From contig CAKTXO010000121.1 in the NCBI GenBank assembly GCA_934630985.1, forward strand, positions 1 through 5,120: a stretch of DNA of 5,120 bases. The letters are read 5' to 3'. The stretch comes from an uncultured Oscillospiraceae bacterium (GTDB taxonomy: Bacteria; Bacillota; Clostridia; Oscillospirales; Oscillospiraceae). The notes under the pieces are model-generated. The model was given only the letters and a program-made list of their open reading frames with translations. It had not been told where the DNA came from and searched no databases. A program made the position numbers and the translations under genes. Within the stretch, counting starts at the first letter, position 1; every line of letters starts with the position of its first letter. This document shows, piece after piece, positions 1 through 4,380 of the stretch.

Positions 1-258
1 CCCACGGAGCGGGGCACCAAGCACCTGCACGGTCTGACCCGGCTGGCTCGGGAGGGGTACGGAGCCTATGTGCTCTTCGTCATTCAGATCGAGGACGTTG
101 TGTCCATGCACCCCAACGACAAAACCGACCCGGCCTTCGGCGCGGCCCTCCGGGAGGCGGCGGCAAACGGGGTGCGGGTGCTGGCCGTGCGCTGTCGGGT
201 AAGGCCGGAAAGTATGGAAATCATCGGCTTTGTGCCGGTTACTTTGGAGGAAAGATAG
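1..258 (+). CDS. sfsA: SfsA family DNA-binding/nuclease protein, C-terminal part (5' end outside window)
   Basis: The open frame runs in from the window edge and ends at TAG 256-258, so only the last 85 residues are visible. They match the C-terminal part of SfsA, with PTERGTKHLHGLTRL, then YGAYVLFVIQ, then HPNDKTDPAFGAALREAAANGV and a closing VP segment. The family pattern is PTERGxKHLxxL, AYVLFVxQ, PNxxTDPxFGxxLxxAxxxGV. SfsA was first named as a sugar fermentation stimulation factor; its fold and later work point to nucleic-acid binding and nuclease activity. The catalytic residues further upstream cannot be checked here. An internal ATG at 70 lies inside the conserved core and is not the start. 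The next gene begins on the base after this stop, which suggests co-transcription. Identification is strong; the biological role in this organism is unknown. Confidence 0.93.
   Translation, partial: PTERGTKHLHGLTRLAREGYGAYVLFVIQIEDVVSMHPNDKTDPAFGAALREAAANGVRVLAVRCRVRPESMEIIGFVPVTLEER
246..250 (+). promoter_or_regulatory. Ribosome binding site of the C_GCAxxG_C_C gene
   Basis: A GGAGG core lies 8 nt before ATG 259 and sits within the last codons of sfsA. It fixes the start of the downstream gene and fits translational coupling with sfsA. Confidence 0.8.
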
Positions 259-720
259 ATGAATCACAGTGAATATGCGGCGGAATTGTTTCTGAACGGG
301 CGCAGCTGTTCCCAGGCGGTGGCGGTGGCCTTCTGCGACGTAACCGGGCTGACCCCGGAATTTTCGGCGAAAATGGCCTCCTCCTTCGGCGGCGGCATGG
401 GCCGGATGCGGGAGGTCTGCGGGGCGGTCAGCGGAATGCTGATGGTTCTGGGGCTTCTGTACGGCTACGATGACAACGGGGAAAAGGACCGGGCGAAAAA
501 GGCGCACTACGCCCTGGTTCAGGAGCTGGCCGGGAAATTCCGGGAGAAAAACGGCAGCATCATCTGCCGGGAAATTCTGAAAAATCCCCCCAGCGATCCG
601 GCGCCCACGCCCCGGACGGCGGAATTCTACAAAACCCGCCCCTGTGCCCGGATGGTGTACTGCGCGGCGGAGATTCTGGACGAGTACATCGCCGCCCATC
701 CGCTGGAGAACCGGACGTGA
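259..720 (+). CDS. C_GCAxxG_C_C family putative redox protein
   Basis: The 153-residue protein shows the cysteine layout of the C_GCAxxG_C_C family: SCSQAV (C17), a second Cys at 26, a glycine-rich SFGGGMGRM stretch (43-50), then VCGAVSG (C54) in place of CGAxxG, then IICREIL (C103) and later C129 and C135. The family is described as putative redox-active, perhaps with a metal or Fe-S centre; no reaction is firmly established. There is no signal peptide or membrane segment, so it is probably cytoplasmic. The start is the ATG directly after the sfsA stop, with GGAGG 8 nt upstream. The 3' end overlaps the next gene by 4 nt (GTGA). Family assignment is confident from the cysteine pattern; function and partners are inference. 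Confidence 0.9.
   Translation: MNHSEYAAELFLNGRSCSQAVAVAFCDVTGLTPEFSAKMASSFGGGMGRMREVCGAVSGMLMVLGLLYGYDDNGEKDRAKKAHYALVQELAGKFREKNGSIICREILKNPPSDPAPTPRTAEFYKTRPCARMVYCAAEILDEYIAAHPLENRT
705..708 (+). promoter_or_regulatory. Ribosome binding site supporting a GTG start at 717
   Basis: GGAG lies 8 nt before GTG 717. No ATG in this frame has comparable support, so this site and the GTGA stop-start overlap decide the start of the peptidase-like gene. Confidence 0.65.
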
Positions 721-1235
721 AAGACCTGATTTATAACCAGCAGACCTGTCGGGAGATTCCCTACGGCCTGCGCTCCTCGGCCCAGGTGGGCTGCGGATGG
801 ATTGCCACCTGGAACGCCCTGAAAATCCTGGGCTATACCACGGATCGGGAAGCTTTGGTTCGGTATTTTACCTGGATGCTTCCGGTTATCCACGGCAATC
901 TGGGCACGGCCTTCTGGGCTCCGGAACGGTGCTTCCGCCAGTGGGGCTTTGAAACCAGGCTGGTGTTTGACCGAAAAAAGTTCGACAAAGCCCTGGACTG
1001 GGCGGACGCGGCCATTGTTTTCTACCACTGGGCAGGGAAGAAGGGGCTGGGGGCCCACTTTGCGGCACTGGAAAAAACGGACACCGGCATCCGGGGCTAC
1101 AACACCTATCGGGATTCCGGCGGCCCGGACGACTGGGGCCAAAGTGTGGAAGAATTTCTGAAAAAGCGGGGCTATTTCGGCTGTGTGCTTCTGGAAATCC
1201 GGAAGAAAGGCGGAGAAAACATTGAAATTGGATAA
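717..1235 (+). CDS. Papain/C39-like putative cysteine peptidase
   Basis: The 172-residue protein has a Q-x-x-G-C-G-W motif at 23-28 (QVGCGW) at the start of a predicted helix. This resembles the oxyanion Gln and nucleophilic Cys (C26) of papain-fold C39-like enzymes. A histidine follows in GLGAHFAALE (H114), and N129 in RGYNTYRD sits about 15 residues later, where the third catalytic residue is usually found. This order (Q, C, H, N/D) is typical of the fold. There is no signal peptide and no transmembrane segment. There is also no ABC transporter fusion, so this is not a classical bacteriocin-exporter C39 domain. The start is GTG, overlapping the upstream stop by 4 nt. The end probably overlaps the membrane-protein gene by 14 nt. 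The fold assignment is inferred from motifs alone; substrate and activity are unknown, and a transglutaminase-like or inactive role is possible. Confidence 0.7.
   Translation: MKDLIYNQQTCREIPYGLRSSAQVGCGWIATWNALKILGYTTDREALVRYFTWMLPVIHGNLGTAFWAPERCFRQWGFETRLVFDRKKFDKALDWADAAIVFYHWAGKKGLGAHFAALEKTDTGIRGYNTYRDSGGPDDWGQSVEEFLKKRGYFGCVLLEIRKKGGENIEIG
1212..1215 (+). promoter_or_regulatory. Ribosome binding site supporting a TTG start at 1222
   Basis: GGAG within AGGCGGAG lies 6 nt before TTG 1222. The alternative GTG at 1183 would add 13 hydrophilic residues, overlap the previous gene by 53 bp and has no comparable ribosome site. Confidence 0.6.
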
Positions 1236-2928
1236 AAAATACCGGATTGCGCTTCAGGGCGCGCTGATATTTGTATGGCTGACGGATTTGTCTCCCCTGA
1301 CGCAGACGGACACCTATTACAGCGTGTACCTGCTGTGCGGACTGGCAGGGCTGGCCTGTCTGCTTGCCAACCGGCGGCAGGAAAAGCAGCCTTTGGCGGT
1401 GAAAATCTTCGCCGGACTGTTTTCCCTGGCGGTGGTCATGGGAAATTTTGAGTTGTACCAGCCCTTTTACGCCCTGCAAAGCAAGCTGAATCTGGTGCTG
1501 GATCTGGCCGGTGGCTACTGCGTGGGCTTTCAGGTGCTTTCCGCCATGCTTTGCCGTCTGCCTCTGCGCCGGGATGCCCGGGAGCGGAAGCACCCGGCGG
1601 CGGTGTTCTGGGGCGTGTTCGGGGTCATTGCGGTCATTGACCTACTGTACCTGTTCGGTGCCCGGTATCCCGGGGTGCTTACCACGGACTCTTACTCCAC
1701 CGTCTCTCAGATTCTGAAGGGCAACTACAACAACACCATGCCCTTCTGGCACACCATGCTGGTGCAGGTGTTCATGAAAATCGGGCTGGCTCTCTTCGGG
1801 GAGATCAACCGGGCGATGGCCTGTTACCATGTGTTCCAGATTTTCTTCCTGGCGGCGGTGTTCGCCTATGCGATTATGACCCTCTATCAGATCGGCGTGC
1901 CCCGGCCTTGCCTGGGGGCGGTGTTCTTTGTCTATGGACTGCTGCCCTACAATATCGTCTACAGCGTGACGCTGTGGAAGGACATCCCCTTCGGAGCCTC
2001 TGCCCTGCTGCTGGCCACTGCCTTTTATCGGCTGCTGAAGGGCGTTGGCGGGGAAAAGGGAAACTGGGTGACTTTCGTCCTCGGCGCATTGGGGGTGAGC
2101 CTGCTTCGCACCAACGGCTGGTTTGCCATGCTGGCGGTGCTGGTGCTGCTGGCCGTCCTTATGCACAAGGAACATAAGAAGTTTTTGTGGATTCTGACGG
2201 GAGTGCTGGCGGTTTCCTGGGTGATGATCAACCCGGTGCTGTGGCTTCTGAAAGTGCCGAAAACCAACATCGTGGAGGCTTTCGCCGTGCCCATGCAGCA
2301 GATCGCCCGGGTGGTGACCCAGGAGCGGGAGCTGAAACCTGAGGAAGAAGCGTTGCTTTCGGAAATTTTCGATTTGGAGAAAATGAAAGAGGTTTACGAC
2401 CCCCAGACCGTGGATCCGGTGAAATTCGAGACCTTCCAATACGGAAAAACCGACTATATCCAGACCCACAAATGGGAATATCTGCGGCTTTATCTGTCCC
2501 TGGGTGCCCGGTACCCGGCGGATTACTGGAAGGCCTGGGTGGAGGAGACCCGTGGCTACTGGAACGGGGGCTACTTCTACTGGATTTACCCCGCCCGTTC
2601 CTCCGAGACCCCGGTGATGGGAATCGTCCACAGCGGTGAAAACCGGATCGTAACGGCGGCCTTCGGAGCCTGGTTCCGGGCATTGGAAAAGCCCGCGGTA
2701 CTGGAACCCCTGTATAGCATCGGTTTGCAGGTCTGGATTCTCATTGCCTGCTGCCTGATAAACGCGCTGAAAAAGAACCGGCAGTGGCTTATCGGGGTTC
2801 CGGTGCTGGTGCTGGTGGTGGGACTGTGGCTGGGAACGCCGGTGTACAGCGAATTCCGGTACGCCTACCCCATCATCCTGACCACACCCCTGGTTCTGAT
2901 GACGACCCTGTATTCCCCGGAAAAGTAA
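1222..2928 (+). CDS. Polytopic membrane protein, DUF6020-like (possible GT-C type glycosyltransferase)
   Basis: From TTG 1222 the protein has 568 residues. A short cationic start (KLDKKYR) is followed by many hydrophobic segments: roughly 8-25, 34-52, 62-80, 93-112, 130-150, 185-225, 235-250, 254-270, 280-330 and two or three near the C terminus (500-565). Between them lies a hydrophilic domain at about 345-480 that ends in an aromatic-rich stretch (NGGYFYWIYP). Conserved-looking features are PGVLTTDS with D156 in the loop after an early membrane segment, FWHTM with H177, and LWKDIPFG at 251-258. An acidic residue in an early extracytoplasmic loop plus many helices is the layout of GT-C glycosyltransferases, and these motifs recall DUF6020 proteins of Firmicutes. 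It may act on lipid-linked sugars for envelope polymers, but that is inference. Starting at GTG 1183 instead would give 581 residues. It is the last gene of the + strand operon, with a hairpin 7 nt after the stop. Confidence 0.72.
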   Translation: MKLDKKYRIALQGALIFVWLTDLSPLTQTDTYYSVYLLCGLAGLACLLANRRQEKQPLAVKIFAGLFSLAVVMGNFELYQPFYALQSKLNLVLDLAGGYCVGFQVLSAMLCRLPLRRDARERKHPAAVFWGVFGVIAVIDLLYLFGARYPGVLTTDSYSTVSQILKGNYNNTMPFWHTMLVQVFMKIGLALFGEINRAMACYHVFQIFFLAAVFAYAIMTLYQIGVPRPCLGAVFFVYGLLPYNIVYSVTLWKDIPFGASALLLATAFYRLLKGVGGEKGNWVTFVLGALGVSLLRTNGWFAMLAVLVLLAVLMHKEHKKFLWILTGVLAVSWVMINPVLWLLKVPKTNIVEAFAVPMQQIARVVTQERELKPEEEALLSEIFDLEKMKEVYDPQTVDPVKFETFQYGKTDYIQTHKWEYLRLYLSLGARYPADYWKAWVEETRGYWNGGYFYWIYPARSSETPVMGIVHSGENRIVTAAFGAWFRALEKPAVLEPLYSIGLQVWILIACCLINALKKNRQWLIGVPVLVLVVGLWLGTPVYSEFRYAYPIILTTPLVLMTTLYSPEK

Positions 2929-2933
2929 GAAAT

Positions 2934-2959
2934 CCCCCCGGTGCCGCACGGCACCGGGG
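2934..2959 (+). terminator. Palindromic hairpin after the + strand operon (copy 1 of a repeat)
   Basis: CCCCGGTGCC (2936-2945) pairs perfectly with GGCACCGGGG (2950-2959) around a GCAC loop, beginning just after the TAA of the membrane-protein gene. On the + strand no U-run follows (CAAATCATG), so it would be a weak or non-canonical intrinsic terminator. Read on the - strand, the hairpin is followed by a T-rich stretch (GATTTCTTACTTTT), so it may work better against transcription arriving from the right. A near-identical copy is at 3310-3337. Confidence 0.65.
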
Positions 2960-2979
2960 CAAATCATGTCGAATTTTGC

Positions 2980-3008
2980 TTGCTTTTCCGAAGGAAATCC
3001 GTTACTAT
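2980..3008 (+). promoter_or_regulatory. Putative promoter of the toxin mRNA
   Basis: A TTGCTT box (2980-2985) and a TACTAT box (3003-3008) are separated by 17 bp; TATAGT at 3006-3011 is an alternative -10. The expected transcription start is near G3015, which coincides with the first base of the inverted-repeat arm in the leader. The -35 box matches the consensus only partly, so this promoter should be weaker than the antisense one. Confidence 0.55.
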
Positions 3009-3014
3009 AGTTGT

Positions 3015-3105
3015 GGTGCTGCCAGCACCCCGGCAGGCGGTTCCCCCTTTTCGGGGGTAATCCACTTCTTTTGCCCCCAATCCATTGTGAGAGGGGGTGG
3101 TACAC
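3015..3105 (+). promoter_or_regulatory. Structured 5' leader of the toxin mRNA
   Basis: The roughly 90-nt leader can form a hairpin at 3015-3029 (GGTGCT/AGCACC, 3-nt loop). A second hairpin has C5 at 3043-3047 and G5 at 3053-3057. A third possible stem pairs C5 at 3074-3078 with G5 at 3093-3097, which is the ribosome binding site of the toxin. Two segments, 3015-3024 and 3034-3047, are also complementary to the toxin 3' UTR (see findings). Such nested structure fits a type I toxin mRNA whose translation is blocked in the full-length transcript. The pairings are read by eye; no energy calculation was done. Confidence 0.5.
3091..3100 (+). promoter_or_regulatory. Toxin ribosome binding site in a G-rich run
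   Basis: GAGGGGGTGG ends 5 nt before ATG 3106 and is a strong purine-rich Shine-Dalgarno region. Its G5 run can pair with C5 runs at 3074-3078 or 3043-3047, which would mask it. This site decides the start of the 30-codon toxin gene. Confidence 0.7.
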
Positions 3106-3198
3106 ATGGTTACATGGGAAGAATTGATTCAATTCGGACTATTCCTTGTTGCGCTTATCTCCCTGGTTCTCCAGGAGCACGATAATAAAAAGAAGTAA
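3106..3198 (+). CDS. Putative type I toxin, holin-like small membrane peptide
   Basis: This small gene encodes 30 residues: MVTWEELIQF, GLFLVALISL, VLQEHDNKKK. A short N-terminal segment (MVTWEE) precedes one membrane helix at about 7-23, followed by a charged tail ending in three lysines. This is the layout of the Firmicutes putative holin-like toxins (Hol_Tox) and of type I toxins of the TxpA/BsrG class, which insert into the membrane and depolarise it or disturb the envelope. The start has a strong G-rich ribosome site 5 nt upstream. It stands alone between convergent operons, with its own promoter and leader. An antisense RNA gene converges on its 3' end and overlaps the last four codons plus stop. 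Control is expected through that RNA and through folding of the mRNA. Family assignment rests on length, layout and remembered family sequences; toxicity is inferred. Confidence 0.82.
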   Translation: MVTWEELIQFGLFLVALISLVLQEHDNKKK

Positions 3199-3274
3199 CC
3201 GCCCAGCCTCCAAGCAAGCGGTTACTTCCTAACCAAAACCTTGGGGGAACCGTCTGTTGGCAGCACCCCTGTCT
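3186..3274 (-). ncRNA. Antisense antitoxin RNA of the type I module
   Basis: A - strand transcript is predicted from a start near A3274 (7 nt after a perfect -10 box) to an intrinsic terminator ending in the T-run at 3187-3191, about 88 nt. It has no credible open frame. It is fully complementary to the toxin 3' UTR and to the last toxin codons, the convergent 3'-overlap arrangement known for txpA/RatA and bsrG/SR4 in Bacillus subtilis. In those systems pairing triggers mRNA degradation or blocks translation. Its 5' part can fold as GGGG/CCCC (3266-3269 with 3243-3247), and CCAA/TTGG forms a small stem at about 3233-3244. The strong promoter fits an abundant, short-lived antitoxin. Both boundaries are read from promoter and terminator signals, not from data. 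Confidence 0.8.
3187..3228 (-). terminator. Intrinsic terminator of the antitoxin RNA
   Basis: On the - strand an 11-bp stem, GAAGTAACCGC (3218-3228) with GCGGTTACTTC (3192-3202), closes a 15-nt loop and is followed at once by TTTTTATTAT (3191-3182). This is a canonical Rho-independent terminator. The stem contains the toxin stop codon (3196-3198). On the + strand no U-run follows, so it should terminate mainly the antisense RNA. Confidence 0.9.
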
Positions 3275-3280
3275 ATATGA

Positions 3281-3309
3281 ATTATAGTTCAGAGTTGTAT
3301 TTTTGTCAA
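3281..3309 (-). promoter_or_regulatory. Consensus promoter of the antitoxin RNA
   Basis: On the - strand TTGACA (3304-3309) and TATAAT (3281-3286) both match the housekeeping sigma-factor consensus exactly, with a 17-bp spacer (3287-3303). The expected start is about A3274. The -35 box overlaps the outer three pairs of the palindrome at 3307-3340. Confidence 0.9.
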
Positions 3310-3340
3310 CCCCCCGGTGCCGCATGGCACCGGGGGGTTG
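3307..3340 (+). terminator. Palindromic hairpin between toxin cassette and permease operon (copy 2 of a repeat)
   Basis: A 15-bp perfect stem, CAACCCCCCGGTGCC (3307-3321) with GGCACCGGGGGGTTG (3326-3340), closes a GCAT loop. On the + strand it is followed by CTTTGCGTTT, moderately T-rich, so it could end the toxin mRNA. It also lies 8 nt past the stop of the - strand permease gene, but on that strand an A-run (ACAAAAA) follows, which is poor for intrinsic termination. Its core is nearly identical to the hairpin at 2934-2959. Confidence 0.7.
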
Positions 3341-3348
3341 CTTTGCGT

Positions 3349-4380
3349 TTAGCGGCTGCCCTTGTCGTAGGGAATGCCCTCGGCCTTGGGAGCCCGGGAC
3401 TTCTTGGAGGTGAAGGCCAGCACGATCAGCGTCACCAGGTACGGGAGCATCCGGTACAGGTGGGAGGAAATGCCGATTTCCGCCAGCATATACACGCCGT
3501 CTCCGTTGATGTCGATGCTGGAGTAGGCGGCGGCAATGCACTTGAAGAGGCCAAAGAGCAGGGAGGCACCGGCAATGTTCAGCGGCTTCCAGTTGCCGAA
3601 GATCATAACCGCCAGAGCCAGGAAGCCAAAGCCTGCCACATCGCCGTTGCTGGTGCAGTTGGTGGTGGTCAGGGCGTAGACAAAGCCGCCCATGCCCGCC
3701 AGAGCACCGGAGATGGTGGTGCCGGCGTAGCGCATCTTGTAGACATTGATGCCCAGACTGTCTGCCGCCTGAGGATTCTCGCCGCAGGCTCGGAGCCGCA
3801 GACCGAAGCGGGTCTTGTAGAGCAGAATGGACATAATGAGGAAGAGCAGAATGCAGATATAGGTGGCAAGGTAGACCTTATTCAGGAAGGTCTCCCCCAG
3901 AAAGCCGATGTCCTGGCTCTTGGGAATGCCGAAGGTGGATTTTTTCAGCATGAACCAGGTGGCGGAATCGCCGGTCTTCATATCCAGGATGTTCTGACCG
4001 TCGATGATCCGGATGAGGAACAGCACCATGGCGGGAGCCATCAGGTTCAGAGCCGTGCCGCCGATGGTCTGATCCGCCTTCAGGTTGATGGAGGCGAAGC
4101 TCAGAAGCAGGCTGAAGAGAGCACCCAGGGCGGCGGACACCAGCATGGCCAGAATTTCCAGCCCCTGCAGGGTCAGCCAGGAGCCTTGCCGGGCGGCGTT
4201 CACGAACACATCCAGATCCTGCATGGAGCGGACAAAGAGGACGCCGATGAACGCGCCGAAAATCATGATGCCTTCCAGAGCCAGGTTGATGATGCCGCTG
4301 CGCTCGGCGAATACACCGGCCAGAGCCACGATCATCAGAGGAACCGCGTAAAGCAGAGTCTGCTGAATGATGAATGTCAT
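3349..4380 (-). CDS. ABC transporter permease, nucleoside-type (NupQ/YufQ-like, COG1079)
   Basis: This 343-residue membrane protein is one of two permease subunits of a BmpA-family importer, the type that takes up nucleosides in Bacillus (NupNOPQ) and related compounds elsewhere. The N-terminal helix leads into the hallmark ERSGIINLALEG (26-37). Further helices follow at about 40-50, 75-95, 108-126 and 170-188. A cytoplasmic coupling loop, TRFGLRLRACGENPQAADSLGI-like, spans 190-211, and later helices follow around ISGALAGMGGF and FLALAVMIFG. The C terminus SKKSRAPKAEGIPY is typical of the subfamily. The length fits, with a somewhat long loop at 127-165. The ATG overlaps the upstream permease stop by 4 nt (ATGA), and AAGGAGG (4390-4396) lies 9 nt upstream. 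The substrate cannot be read from sequence; purine nucleosides are the default guess. Confidence 0.92.
   Translation of the reverse strand: MTFIIQQTLLYAVPLMIVALAGVFAERSGIINLALEGIMIFGAFIGVLFVRSMQDLDVFVNAARQGSWLTLQGLEILAMLVSAALGALFSLLLSFASINLKADQTIGGTALNLMAPAMVLFLIRIIDGQNILDMKTGDSATWFMLKKSTFGIPKSQDIGFLGETFLNKVYLATYICILLFLIMSILLYKTRFGLRLRACGENPQAADSLGINVYKMRYAGTTISGALAGMGGFVYALTTTNCTSNGDVAGFGFLALAVMIFGNWKPLNIAGASLLFGLFKCIAAAYSSIDINGDGVYMLAEIGISSHLYRMLPYLVTLIVLAFTSKKSRAPKAEGIPYDKGSR

Larger units (their letters stand above)
3015..3267. repeat. Inverted repeat flanking the toxin gene
   Basis: Left segments GGTGCTGCCA (3015-3024) and CAGGCGGTTCCCCC (3034-3047) recur as reverse complements at 3258-3267 (10/10) and 3243-3256 (13/14). 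A 9-nt insert is present in the left arm and a single base in the right. In the toxin mRNA the one mismatch becomes a G-U pair, so about 24 pairs could join leader and 3' UTR. Confidence 0.75.

Noticed and set aside
886..1593. 235-codon open frame on the - strand
   Set aside because: It overlaps two well-supported + strand genes, has low-complexity Gln/Pro/Arg-rich composition and no ribosome site.
1642..3132. 496-codon open frame on the - strand
   Set aside because: It is antisense to the membrane-protein gene and reads through the hairpin at 2934-2959 and the toxin leader. It is His/Gln/Pro-rich without any recognisable motif.
2784..3185. 133-codon open frame on the + strand covering the intergenic leader
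   Set aside because: It starts inside the membrane-protein gene in another frame and crosses the hairpin, the toxin promoter and the toxin frame. It has no motif and no ribosome site.
2936..3340. CRISPR-like or riboswitch reading of the repeated G/C-rich hairpins
   Set aside because: There are only two copies, with unequal surroundings and no regular spacers. No known riboswitch core was recognised, and the promoter, terminator and toxin signals explain the region better.
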